A stretch of 8,316 nucleotides of DNA from DAOMOP01 sp035444405 (GCA_035444405.1 DAOMOP010000178.1:1-8316); one strand, 5' to 3'. Shown: positions 1-7,334, counted from the stretch's first letter. Made by a program: numbers and translations. The notes: generated by a model from the sequence alone, not told the origin.

Positions 1-269
1 CCGCCGCCGAGCGCCAGGCGCGGCTCGCCGCGCGACGTCCGCTGGTCAAGGAGCGCGACGCGCTCGAACGCAAGCTCGCCGCCTGGCAGGCCGAACGCCG
101 GCAGATCGAGGCGCGCCTGGCCGACCCGGCACTCTACGCAGGCGCGACCGATGCCGCGCTGCTGCAGGAGCTGCACCGCCGCCAGGCCGAGCTCGCCGCG
201 CAGATCGACGAGGCCGAGCTGCGCTGGCTCGAGATCGAGGAGGCGCTCGAGGCGCTCGCGGTGGAATGA
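1..269 (+). CDS. ABC-F family ATPase, C-terminal fragment (YheS-like)
   Basis: This is the 3' end of a gene that begins before the window; the frame from base 3 is open to a TGA at 267-269, giving 88 residues. The visible part is almost all charged and helical: it begins AAERQARLAARRPLVKERDA, runs through a Glu/Arg/Ala-rich stretch with the short motif ARLADPALY, and ends RWLEIEEALEALAVE. That combination (RRPL.KE..ALE, ARLADP.LY, L..RQAEL...I...E.RWLE..EALE) is the C-terminal coiled-coil extension of ABC-F proteins of the YheS/Uup kind. These soluble twin-ATPase proteins act on the ribosome rather than in transport. No Walker motifs fall inside the window, so the family call rests on this tail alone. 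YheS-like is preferred over Uup because of the LADP.LY and RWLE..EALE signatures. The stop is followed within a few bases by an inverted repeat. Confidence 0.75.
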   Translation, partial: AAERQARLAARRPLVKERDALERKLAAWQAERRQIEARLADPALYAGATDAALLQELHRRQAELAAQIDEAELRWLEIEEALEALAVE

Positions 270-272
270 CAT

Positions 273-318
273 CGTCGGCCGCACGCCCGTCGCTCGGCGC
301 CGGTGCGAGCGGCCGACG
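273..318. repeat. 10-bp inverted repeat just after the ABC-F gene
   Basis: CGTCGGCCGC (273-282) is matched exactly by its reverse complement GCGGCCGACG (309-318), leaving a 26-base loop. It begins three bases after the stop codon of the ABC-F gene, where a transcription terminator or 3'-end stabilising hairpin would be expected. There is no T-run after it, so it is not a canonical intrinsic terminator. An alternative inner stem (GCTCG/CGAGC) could compete. The rest of the 127-bp gap to the DUF2254 gene (270-396) shows no convincing promoter. Confidence 0.4.
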
Positions 319-396
319 GTTGCGGTCCGGCCCGATGTCGCCAAGAATGCACGGGGGCCTGCGCACGACCAAGGCGGCGACAAGCGGGATGGCACG

Positions 397-1640
397 ATGA
401 CATCGAACTGGCAGTGGAAGGTGCTGCAGCTCACGCGCAGGCTGTGGATCCGGGCCAGCCTGATCTCGCTGCTCGCCGTCGCGAGCGTGCTCCTGTCTCC
501 GCTGGTCAATCCCTATATTCCGGCAGAGCTGGCCACGCGGATCGGCGCCGACGCCGTCGACCGCATCCTCGGCATCCTCGCGTCGAGCATGCTCGCGGTG
601 ACGACGTTCTCGCTCAGCACGATGGTCGGGGCGCACGCTTCGGCGGCGAGCATGCTCACGCCGCGCGCGAACCGCCTGCTGCGCGAGGACACCACGACGC
701 AGAACGTGCTGGCGACCTTCATCGGCGCCTTTTTGTTCAGTCTGATCGGCGTCGTCGTGCTGAGCACCGGCGCCTACGACAGCCGCGATCGCCTCGTGCT
801 GTTCGCGATGACGGTCGTCGTCATCGTGCTGATCGTGCTCGCCCTGCTGCGCTGGATCGCGCATCTGAGCGATCTCGGCCGCATGGAATACACCACGGCG
901 ATGGTCGAGCGCGCCGCGGCGAAGGCCTTGCTCGCGCGCGTGTGCGATCCGTTTCTTGGCGCTCACGCCCTGCGAGACCGGCACCGCGACATCCCGCCGC
1001 ACGCGCGTGCGCTCTTTGCGGCCAGGGTCGGCTACATCCAGCACATCGACGTCGGCGAACTGTCGCGCTGCCTGGCCGCGCACGACGGCGAGTTCTTCGT
1101 CAATGCGCTGCCGGGTGCCTTCGTCGATCCGGCGCGTCCGCTCGGCTGGAGCGTCGGCATCGATGACGAAGCGGTGGTCGACGACTTGCGCGCGGTATTC
1201 GTTATCGGCGACGAGCGCTCGTACGACCAGGATCCGCGCTTCGGCCTGTCGGTGCTCGCCGAGATCGCCTCGCGTGCGCTGTCGCCAGGCGTCAACGACG
1301 CGGGCACCGCGATCGACGTCATCGGCCGTGCGGTGCGCGTGCTTTCGTGCGCGGCCGCGGCGGCGGTCGAGCCGCCCCGCGAGGTCGAGCATGCGCGACT
1401 GTGGATGCCGCCGATCAGCGATGATGACTTGTTCGACGATGCGTTCATGCCGATCGCGCGCGACGGCGCAGCCATGATCGAAGTGCAACTGTGCTTGCTC
1501 AAGGGCCTGGCGGCGCTGTCGCGCGTGGCCGACGGGCGTTTTCGCGACAGCGCACGCCGCCACGCGCGGCTGGCGAATCGGCGCTGCCGCTGGAGCACGA
1601 CCGCGAGCGGATTCGCGCCGCCGCGCGGCGTCTCGATTGA
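397..1640 (+). CDS. DUF2254 family membrane protein, apparently frameshifted near its 3' end
   Basis: The protein starts MTSNWQWKVLQLTRRLWIRA at an ATG with only a weak purine-rich site (GGGATGG) before it; no in-frame ATG lies upstream. Four hydrophobic segments are visible at about residues 17-38, 54-76, 103-125 and 133-153. The stretch between the second and third (ASAASMLTPRANRLLRED..TQ..L..F.G.F) is the hallmark of the DUF2254 family of inner-membrane proteins. A soluble region follows, including DPRFGLSVLAEIASRALSPG. The function is unknown. Around base 1575 the reading frame breaks: the family-like sequence ends at RRHARLA (frame 1) and resumes as ESALPLEHDRERIRAAARRLD-stop in frame 3 (stop 1638-1640). 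Restoring one base would give about 414 residues. As read, frame 1 has no stop until 2988 and would fuse a long nonsense tail across ilvA. A sequencing error, a real mutation or a slightly larger deletion are all possible. Confidence 0.8.
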
Positions 1641-1675
1641 GGCGGGAAGCGAGCACGATGGCCGGGAGAGCCCAG

Positions 1676-2917
1676 ATGGACGATGCCTTGATTCCGCTCG
1701 ATCTCGCCGCGCTGCACGCCGCCCGTGCGACGCTCGGCGACGCGGTGCTGCACACCGCACAGCCGCTCAACGAAGGCCTGTCCGAGCTCGTCGGCGTGCC
1801 GCTCTGGCTGAAGCTCGAGAACCTGCAGCGCACCGGCTCGTTCAAGCTGCGCGGCGCCACCCACAAGATCGCCCGTCTGCTGCGCGACGGCCCGCGCCCG
1901 CCGGGGGTCGTCGCGGTGTCAGCGGGCAACCACGCGCAGGGGGTGGCGCGCGCGGCGCGTGTGCACGGCTTGTCCGCGGTCGTCGTGATGCCGTCCGATG
2001 CGCCGCTGACCAAGGTGGTCGCGTGCCGTGCGCTCGGCGCCGACGTGCGGCTGGTCGGTCGTACGCTCGAGCAGGCGGCGGTCGAAGCGCACCGGCTTGC
2101 CGACGCCGAAGGGCTCGCCTTCCTGCATCCGTACGACGACTGGGACGTCATCGCCGGTCAGGCGAGCTGCGGCCTGGAAATGCTCGAGGACGTGCCGGAG
2201 CTCACCGTCGCGGTCGTGCCGCTGGGTGGCGGCGGACTGATTTCGGGCGTGGCGCTTGCGCTGAAGCTGCAGAACCCGGCGATCCGCGTGATCGGCGTGC
2301 AAGCCGACGCGGTCGCGCCGTACCGCCATTTCCTGCGCGACGGCTCGCTCGAGGCGGTGCCGGCCGATGCCCATACCATCGCCGACGGCATCAAGGTCAA
2401 GCGCCCCGGCGTGCTGACGCGACGAGTCATCGCCCGCCACGTCGACGAGATCGTCACCGTCGACGACAACGCCATCGCCGAGGCCATCGTCGGCCTGCTC
2501 GAGCGCACCCGCACGATCGGCGAGGGCGCCGGCGTGGTCGGCCTCGCGGCGCTGCTGCAGCGGCGCATCGCATTGCGCCCCGACGACCGCGTCGTGTGCG
2601 TGATCTCCGGCGGCAACGTCGACATGACGCTGGTGGGCCGCTCGATCGACTACGGGCTCGCCTCGAGCGGGCGGCTGATGAGCATCGCGGTGACCATCGT
2701 CGATGCGCCGGGGCGGCTGCTGGCGTTGCTCAAGACGGTTGCCGAGCTCGGCATCAACGTGCGCCACGTCGAGCACCGGCGCGGCGAGCTGCACGTGCCG
2801 GTCGGCATGACCGAGGTGATCCTGCAGATGGAGACGCGCGACTTCGAGCACCAGCGCGAGCTGCTCGAGCACTTTGCCGCCGAGGGGCTGGCGACACGCA
2901 ACCTGCTGTGGCCGTGA
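1676..2917 (+). CDS. ilvA: Threonine ammonia-lyase (threonine dehydratase), PLP enzyme with one ACT domain
   Basis: The enzyme deaminates L-threonine to 2-oxobutanoate, the committing step toward isoleucine, and such enzymes often also act on serine. Counting from the ATG at 1676 (413 aa), the PLP lysine is K57 in GSFKLRGA. The substrate loop is SAGNHAQG (82-89), the phosphate-binding glycine loop is PLGGGGLISG (from 182), and SGGNVDM lies near 311. A single C-terminal ACT domain starts near residue 330 (LMSIAVTIVDAPGRLLALL). This matches the ~400-aa IlvA/TdcB type with one ACT domain. It is longer than catabolic TdcB (~330 aa, no ACT) and shorter than E. coli IlvA (514 aa, two ACT-like units). 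The start was chosen because GGGAG lies 7 bases before it; an ATG at 1658 with GGGAAG 8 bases upstream is nearly as good and would add six residues. Feedback control through the ACT domain is known in the family and inferred here. It begins 35 bp after the DUF2254 stop. Confidence 0.92.
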   Translation: MDDALIPLDLAALHAARATLGDAVLHTAQPLNEGLSELVGVPLWLKLENLQRTGSFKLRGATHKIARLLRDGPRPPGVVAVSAGNHAQGVARAARVHGLSAVVVMPSDAPLTKVVACRALGADVRLVGRTLEQAAVEAHRLADAEGLAFLHPYDDWDVIAGQASCGLEMLEDVPELTVAVVPLGGGGLISGVALALKLQNPAIRVIGVQADAVAPYRHFLRDGSLEAVPADAHTIADGIKVKRPGVLTRRVIARHVDEIVTVDDNAIAEAIVGLLERTRTIGEGAGVVGLAALLQRRIALRPDDRVVCVISGGNVDMTLVGRSIDYGLASSGRLMSIAVTIVDAPGRLLALLKTVAELGINVRHVEHRRGELHVPVGMTEVILQMETRDFEHQRELLEHFAAEGLATRNLLWP

Positions 2918-3025
2918 GCCAAGCCCGGTGGATAACCCTGCCTCATCACGTGACCACGGCCTTCACGGTAAGGAGGGTAGTCCAGTGAGCGCCGACGTGG
3001 CGCGCGGATGCGGTGCTGCGGTCGG

Positions 3026-3034
3026 TGCTAAAAT
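3026..3034 (+). promoter_or_regulatory. Probable extended -10 promoter for thrH-purU
   Basis: TGCTAAAAT contains a -10 hexamer (TAAAAT, 3029-3034) preceded by the TGn extension. The A/T-rich word stands out in otherwise very GC-rich DNA. No good -35 is seen at 17-18 bp upstream, as is tolerated for extended -10 promoters. Transcription would start near 3041 and give thrH a leader of about 87 bases. The thrH start at GTG 3128 is therefore comfortably inside the transcript, while the alternative ATG at 3059 would lie only ~18 bases from the 5' end and lacks a ribosome binding site. Confidence 0.5.
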
Positions 3035-3127
3035 CGCGGCTCATTTTGCCGACCCCGCATGAAGCCGCCGCGGCTCTTCGCCGCGACCCGCCGAGGGGAC
3101 CGCCACTCAACCCGCAAAGGCTCACCC

Positions 3128-3733
3128 GTGCAAATCGTCTGTCTCGACCTCGAAGGCGTGCTCGTCCCCGAAATCTGGATCGAATTCGCCGAACGCGCCG
3201 GCATCCCGGAGCTGCGTCGCACCACGCGCGACGAGCCCGACTACGACGTGCTGATGAAGTACCGCCTCGACATCCTCGCGCAGCACCGCCTCGGCCTGCC
3301 GGCGATCCAGGAGGTCATCGCCGGCATGGGGCCGATGCCCGGCGCGCGCGCCTTCCTCGACGGACTGCGCGAGGACTACCAGATCGTGATCCTGTCGGAC
3401 ACCTTCTACGAGTTCGCCCATCCGCTGATGCGCCAGCTCGGCTGGCCGACGCTGTTCTGCCACAGCCTCGAGGCCGACCGCGACGGCTACCTCGTCGATT
3501 ATCACCTGCGCATGCCGGACCAGAAGCGCGAGGCGGTCAAACGCTTCAAGGAGCTCAACTTCCGCGTCGTCGCGGCCGGCGACTCGTACAACGACCTCGC
3601 GATGCTCGGCGAGGCCGACGGCGGCATCCTGTTCCACCCGCCCGAGAACGTGATCCGCGAATTCCCGCAGTACCCGGTCGCGCGCAGCTACGATGCGCTG
3701 CGCGCGGAGATCGACGCGGCCTTCGCGCGCTGA
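3128..3733 (+). CDS. thrH: Phosphoserine phosphatase / phosphoserine:homoserine phosphotransferase ThrH
   Basis: ThrH is a cytoplasmic HAD-superfamily enzyme. It hydrolyses phosphoserine to serine and can move the phosphate to homoserine, which substitutes for homoserine kinase in threonine synthesis (characterised in Pseudomonas aeruginosa). The protein is 201 aa, close to the ~205 aa of that family. It shows HAD motif I as CLDLEG with nucleophile D7 and E9 (the D.E variant typical of the phosphoserine phosphatase group), motif II as ILSDTF (S90), a likely motif III lysine K133 in DQKRE, and motif IV as GDSYNDLAML (D152, D156). The stretches EIWIEFAE.AGI, DTFYEF..PLMRQLG and GILFH.PENVIREFPQ are ThrH-specific. 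GTG 3128 was chosen because family members start M-x-I-x-CLDLEG and an AAAGG lies 7 bases upstream. An in-frame ATG at 3059 would add 23 atypical residues. purU follows 6 bp after the stop, so the two are probably cotranscribed. Confidence 0.93.
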   Translation: MQIVCLDLEGVLVPEIWIEFAERAGIPELRRTTRDEPDYDVLMKYRLDILAQHRLGLPAIQEVIAGMGPMPGARAFLDGLREDYQIVILSDTFYEFAHPLMRQLGWPTLFCHSLEADRDGYLVDYHLRMPDQKREAVKRFKELNFRVVAAGDSYNDLAMLGEADGGILFHPPENVIREFPQYPVARSYDALRAEIDAAFAR

Positions 3734-3739
3734 GCGGCG

Positions 3740-4615
3740 ATGCACACCGAGCGCTTCTACACGCTGTCGGCGTCGTGCCGCGACCGCGTCGGACTGGTCA
3801 ACCGCGTGTCCGGCTTCATCGCCGAGCACGGCGGCTGGATCCTCGAGACCTCGCTGCACGCCGAACCGCCTGGCGACGGCGATGCGGCCGGGCGCTATTT
3901 CATGCGATTCGAGATCCGCGCCGACTCGCTGCCGTTTCTGCTCGCCGAGTTCCGCGAGCGCTTCCGTCCGCTCGCCGACGCGCTCGAGATGGAGTGGAAG
4001 ATCACCGACTCGGCGGTCCGAAAGCGCGTCGTGATCCTCGTGTCCAAACAGGGGCACTGCCTGTACGACCTGCTCGCGCGCTGGCAGAGCCGTGAGCTCG
4101 ACGTCGAGATCCCGTGCGTGATCTCGAACCACGACACCTTCCGCGGCTTCGTCGAGTGGCACGGCATCCCGTTCCACCACGTGCCGGTCACGCCCGACAA
4201 CAAGGCTGCCGCCTATGCCGAGGTCGCGCGCCTGTTCGAGGAGGTGCGCGGCGACGTGATGGTGCTCGCGCGCTACATGCAGGTCCTGTCGCCCGAGCTG
4301 TGCGCCGCCTACCCGGGGCGCATCATCAACATCCACCACAGCTTCCTGCCGAGCTTCGTCGGCGCGCGGCCCTACCACCAGGCGTGGGCGAAAGGGGTCA
4401 AGCTGATCGGCGCGACCTGCCACTACGTGACCGCCGACCTCGACCAGGGGCCCATCATCGACCAGGACGTGATCCGCATCGACCACTCCGACAGCGTCGA
4501 GGACATGGTGCGCTACGGCAAGGACGTCGAGAAGACCGTGCTCGCGCGCGGCCTGCGCTACCACCTCGAGGACCGCGTGCTGGTGCACGGCAACAAGACC
4601 ATCGTGTTCCGCTGA
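3740..4615 (+). CDS. purU: Formyltetrahydrofolate deformylase PurU
   Basis: PurU hydrolyses 10-formyltetrahydrofolate to tetrahydrofolate and formate, which balances the one-carbon pool and, in E. coli, supplies formate for PurT. The protein is 291 aa, against ~280-290 usual. An N-terminal ACT domain (about residues 5-85; FYTLSASCRDRVGLVNRVSG) is followed by a formyltransferase-like domain (about 95-275). The catalytic triad of the formyltransferase fold is visible as N197 and H199 in INIHHSFLPSF and D235 in TADLDQGPII. The sequences ARYMQVLSP and GATCHYVTADLDQGPIIDQD are family signatures. The start ATG lies 6 bp after the thrH stop with only a weak upstream purine stretch (GAGCGGCG), consistent with translation coupled to thrH. 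The C-terminus (NKTIVFR) is typical. No plus-strand terminator with a T-run follows; the hairpin beyond it points the other way. Confidence 0.95.
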   Translation: MHTERFYTLSASCRDRVGLVNRVSGFIAEHGGWILETSLHAEPPGDGDAAGRYFMRFEIRADSLPFLLAEFRERFRPLADALEMEWKITDSAVRKRVVILVSKQGHCLYDLLARWQSRELDVEIPCVISNHDTFRGFVEWHGIPFHHVPVTPDNKAAAYAEVARLFEEVRGDVMVLARYMQVLSPELCAAYPGRIINIHHSFLPSFVGARPYHQAWAKGVKLIGATCHYVTADLDQGPIIDQDVIRIDHSDSVEDMVRYGKDVEKTVLARGLRYHLEDRVLVHGNKTIVFR

Positions 4616-4635
4616 GCGCGGCGGCGGATGGCGTC

Positions 4636-4662
4636 AAAAAGACGGGCGCCCGCAGGCGCCCG
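4636..4662 (-). terminator. Intrinsic terminator of the glnK-amtB-porin operon
   Basis: CGGGCGCC (4643-4650) pairs exactly with GGCGCCCG (4655-4662) across a CGCA loop. On the minus strand this 8-bp GC stem is followed within two bases by TTTTT (complement of AAAAA at 4636-4640), so it is a textbook rho-independent terminator for leftward transcription from the porin gene. On the plus strand no T-run follows the stem, so it would serve purU poorly, though the hairpin could still block read-through from both sides of this convergent junction. Confidence 0.8.
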
Positions 4663-4666
4663 CCGG

Positions 4667-4697
4667 CCGAAGCGGCGAGGAGAATGAGCCGCTTCGG
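4667..4697. repeat. 10-bp perfect inverted repeat between porin stop and terminator
   Basis: CCGAAGCGGC (4667-4676) and GCCGCTTCGG (4688-4697) form a perfect 10-bp stem with an 11-base loop. It lies between the porin stop codon (4719-4721) and the T-tract terminator, so leftward transcripts would carry two stacked hairpins. It has no T-run of its own. A role in protecting the 3' end of the mRNA or in helping termination is inference. Confidence 0.55.
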
Positions 4698-4718
4698 TGC
4701 TTGCCGCGCGGTGGCGGT

Positions 4719-5429
4719 TCAGAACGCCTTGGCGACCGACAGCACGAAGCGGCTGTCGGCCAGGCTCGCATTGCTGATATCCGTGTCGACGTAGTGCAGG
4801 CCGAAGTCGAAGCCGGCGTAACTCTTGGTCAGGCCCAGCTTCCAGTCGGTGTAGCCGTCGCTGCGGCGGATCTTCTGGTAGCCGACGTGGCCGTCCAGCG
4901 TCAGCCCCGCCATGAGCTCGTACGCCGCCGACAGGTCGTAGTACTGGCTGCCGCGCGACTTGTCGATGCCGAACAGGTTGGTGAAGGCGTGCGACCACTT
5001 GAACGACAGGAACTGCCACGACACGCCGACGTAGCCTTCGAGCGTGTGCGGCTTCTTGTTGCCGGCGGCGCGGTACTCGCCGCCAAAGCTGCCCGGGTAG
5101 TAGTACTGCAGCAGGCCGACGTCGTAGCCGATGGCGCCGATCTCGCCGGCGTAGCCGGCATAGACGTCGATCTCGAGGCTGCTCTTCTTCGCGCCCAGAT
5201 CCTGCAGCCACGACACGTTCGAGGCCCACAGCCCGGCATAGAAGCCGCTGTCGTGGGCATAGTCGAAGCCGCCCTGCAGCGCCGGGCGCTGGTCGGTCTG
5301 GCTGATGCCGCGGAAGGCGTAGTCCGACACCAGGCCGATGTTGGCCGACAGCGGGCCGTCCTGGGCGCTCGCCGTACCGGCACAGAACATCGAGGCGAGC
5401 GTGGCGGTGGCGATGAGGCGCTTCTTCAT
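4719..5429 (-). CDS. TorF-family putative outer-membrane porin (TIGR02001 type)
   Basis: This 236-aa protein begins with a signal peptide (MKKR, hydrophobic ATATLASMFCAG, likely cleavage after TASA at residue 22). Alternating aromatic/polar strands typical of a beta-barrel follow, and it ends on phenylalanine (SVAKAF), the usual outer-membrane targeting end. The first mature segment NIGLVSDYAFRGISQTDQRP followed by ALQGGFDYAHDSGFYAGLWA is the signature of the TIGR02001/TorF family, often called simply conserved hypothetical. The start ATG (5427-5429) has AAGGAG 7 bases upstream. The gene follows amtB after 74 bp and precedes a strong terminator, so it is the last gene of the glnK-amtB operon. 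From this position it may let ammonium or another nitrogen compound cross the outer membrane; the substrate cannot be read from sequence. The upstream extension of this frame to 5645 lies over amtB and is not coding. Confidence 0.85.
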   Translation of the reverse strand: MKKRLIATATLASMFCAGTASAQDGPLSANIGLVSDYAFRGISQTDQRPALQGGFDYAHDSGFYAGLWASNVSWLQDLGAKKSSLEIDVYAGYAGEIGAIGYDVGLLQYYYPGSFGGEYRAAGNKKPHTLEGYVGVSWQFLSFKWSHAFTNLFGIDKSRGSQYYDLSAAYELMAGLTLDGHVGYQKIRRSDGYTDWKLGLTKSYAGFDFGLHYVDTDISNASLADSRFVLSVAKAF

Positions 5430-5455
5430 GGTTCTCTCCTTGGAATGATTCCGGT

Positions 5456-5493
5456 CATGCCCCGGCCGTGGCCAAGCACGCCCGGGGCGCATG
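5456..5493. repeat. Intercistronic hairpin between amtB and the porin gene
   Basis: GCCCCGG (5459-5465) pairs with CCGGGGC (5482-5488). The pairing can extend outward through CATG on each side with a two-base bulge, with a 16-base loop. It fills much of the 74-bp gap between amtB and the porin gene. No T-run follows on the minus strand, so it is probably not a full terminator; partial termination or an mRNA processing/stability barrier is more likely. Just downstream, before the porin ribosome binding site, lies a small imperfect dyad GGAATGATTCC. Confidence 0.45.
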
Positions 5494-5503
5494 CGGTGCG
5501 CGA

Positions 5504-6877
5504 CTACTTGGTGACGAACTCCGGATAGGCCTCCTGGCCGCACTCGGCCAGATCGACGCCGTCGTACTCCTCTTCGGGGCTGACGCGGATACCCACGACC
5601 GCCTTCAATCCGCCCCACACGACGAGGCTCGCGCCGAATACCCACACGAAGATCGTGATCGCGCCGACGAGCTGGCCGAGAAAGCTCACGTCAGCGTTGG
5701 TGACCGGCACGAGCAGCAGTCCGAGCAGGCCGCAGGTGCCGTGCACCGAGATCGCTCCGACCGGGTCGTCGATCTTGAACACGCGGTCGAGCGTCGTGAT
5801 CGACACCACTACCAGCGCGCCGCCGGCCGCACCGAACAGCGTCGCCAGCAGCGGCGTCGGCGTCGACGGCTCGGCGGTGATCGTCACCAGGCCGGCCAGC
5901 GCGCCGTTGAGCAGCATCGTCAGGTCGGTCTTGCCGAACATCAGCTTGGTCACGGTCATCGCCGCCACCGCGCCGCCGGCCGCGGCCGCATTGGTGTTCA
6001 GGAACACCATCGCGACGGCGTTGGCGTTGGCGATGTCGCCGAGCTTGAGCACCGACCCGCCGTTGAAACCGAACCAGCCCATCCACAGGATGAAGGTCCC
6101 CAGCGTCGCCAGCGGCAGGTTCGCCCCGGGGATCGCACGCGCCTCGCCGGCCGGCCCGTACTTGCCCTTGCGGGCGCCGAGCAGGATCACGCCGGCGAGC
6201 GCGGCGGCGGCGCCGGCCATATGCACGATGCCCGAACCGGCGAAGTCCGAGAAGCCGAGATCGCCGAGCGTGTAGAGGCCGAACACCGACGCGCTGCCCC
6301 AGGTCCACGAGCCTTCCATCGGGTAGATGAAGCCCGTCATCACCGCCGCGAAGGCGAGAAAGGCCCACAGCCTCATGCGCTCGGCCACCGCGCCCGAGAC
6401 GATCGACATCGCGGTGGCGACGAACACGACCTGGAAGAAGAAGTCCGACGCGTCGGAATACACCGCATCGCCGCGGAAGCCGTCCTCGCGCTCGGCGAAC
6501 GCGGCCAGCGTCTCGTCGACCAGCGCGTCGCCGCCCGCGATGCCGGACAGGAAGATGCCGCCGTCGTACATGATCGCGTAGCCGCAGACCAGGTACATCG
6601 TGCACGCGATCGCGAACAGCGCGACGTTCTTGGTCAGGATCTCGACCGTGTTCTTCGCGCGCACCAGTCCCGCCTCGAGCATCGAGAAGCCGGCCGCCAT
6701 CCACATCACCAAGGCCCCGCACACGAGGAAGTAGAAGGTGTCCATCGCGTACTGCAGCTCATAGACGTGGCTGAGCACATCCATCGCGCCGGCGGCGGGC
6801 GCGTGTTCCTGGGCCAGCGCCGTGGCGCTCGTGACGAGTGCCGCGGCCGCGAGCAGGGATTTCGTCAGGCGTTTCAT
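5504..6877 (-). CDS. amtB: Ammonium transporter AmtB
   Basis: This trimeric inner-membrane channel conducts ammonium/ammonia into the cell. The 457-aa protein has a cleavable signal peptide (MKRLTKSLLA..., cleavage near ALAQ, residue 23) and then about eleven hydrophobic segments. By alignment from memory to E. coli AmtB, the twin pore histidines are H219 (SGIVHMAGA) and H379 (ISVHGTCGLLG). The phenylalanine gate is F148 and F271 (GWFGFNGGS), the conserved aspartate is D211 (SDFAGSG), and the external recruitment-site tryptophan is W193 with S275. The C-terminal tail GIRVSPEEEYDGVDLAECG is the cytoplasmic region that contacts GlnK. The length exceeds that of E. coli AmtB (~428) because of a longer N-terminus and a periplasmic loop around residues 115-145. 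The ATG is preceded by AGGGAGG at good spacing, and glnK ends only 12 bp upstream. The pairing with glnK marks it as the nitrogen-regulated ammonium uptake system. Confidence 0.96.
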   Translation of the reverse strand: MKRLTKSLLAAAALVTSATALAQEHAPAAGAMDVLSHVYELQYAMDTFYFLVCGALVMWMAAGFSMLEAGLVRAKNTVEILTKNVALFAIACTMYLVCGYAIMYDGGIFLSGIAGGDALVDETLAAFAEREDGFRGDAVYSDASDFFFQVVFVATAMSIVSGAVAERMRLWAFLAFAAVMTGFIYPMEGSWTWGSASVFGLYTLGDLGFSDFAGSGIVHMAGAAAALAGVILLGARKGKYGPAGEARAIPGANLPLATLGTFILWMGWFGFNGGSVLKLGDIANANAVAMVFLNTNAAAAGGAVAAMTVTKLMFGKTDLTMLLNGALAGLVTITAEPSTPTPLLATLFGAAGGALVVVSITTLDRVFKIDDPVGAISVHGTCGLLGLLLVPVTNADVSFLGQLVGAITIFVWVFGASLVVWGGLKAVVGIRVSPEEEYDGVDLAECGQEAYPEFVTK

Positions 6878-6889
6878 GCGCGACCTCCC

Positions 6890-7228
<339 letters not shown>

Positions 7229-7318
7229 GACGTTCTCCTCGAATCGGCTGGGATGGGATGCGTACGGGTGGGGAGCATTGGCTTTCTCCAAACGGACGAC
7301 GTCCGATGACCGCTGCTC

Positions 7319-7334
7319 AGCACGATGCGTGCCA
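7319..7334 (-). promoter_or_regulatory. Sigma-54 (-24/-12) promoter of glnK-amtB-porin
   Basis: On the minus strand the sequence TGGCACGCATCGTGCT fits the sigma-54 consensus TGGCACG-N4-TTGCW with one mismatch (GTGC for TTGC in the -12 box). The invariant GG of the -24 element and GC of the -12 element stand at the required spacing. Transcription would start near 7308, leaving a ~80-base leader. Near the 5' end of that leader is a small hairpin (CGGAC/GTCCG, 7293-7305). The two dyads upstream fit an NtrC-activated promoter. Apart from these elements and the ubiK promoter, I see nothing else in the 304-bp glnK-ubiK gap. Confidence 0.8.

Noticed and set aside
46..2151. A 701-residue open frame on the minus strand across DUF2254 and ilvA
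   Set aside because: Its product is Arg/Ala/Ser-rich with no recognisable domain, and the opposite strand holds genuine family proteins. High GC removes stop codons from antisense frames.
2946..2953. Palindrome TCACGTGA after ilvA as an operator
   Set aside because: An isolated 8-bp palindrome with no second copy and no adjacent promoter; chance is a sufficient explanation.
1641..2988. Continuation of the DUF2254 frame for ~450 codons through ilvA
   Set aside because: The translation is Arg-rich low-complexity sequence in the wrong frame of ilvA; it exists only because of the upstream frameshift.
3059..3127. ATG 3059 as the start of thrH
   Set aside because: It adds 23 residues absent from the family, has no ribosome binding site and lies almost at the predicted transcript start.
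3122..4588. A 488-residue minus-strand frame over thrH and purU
   Set aside because: Antisense shadow of two well-recognised enzymes, with biased composition and no family match.
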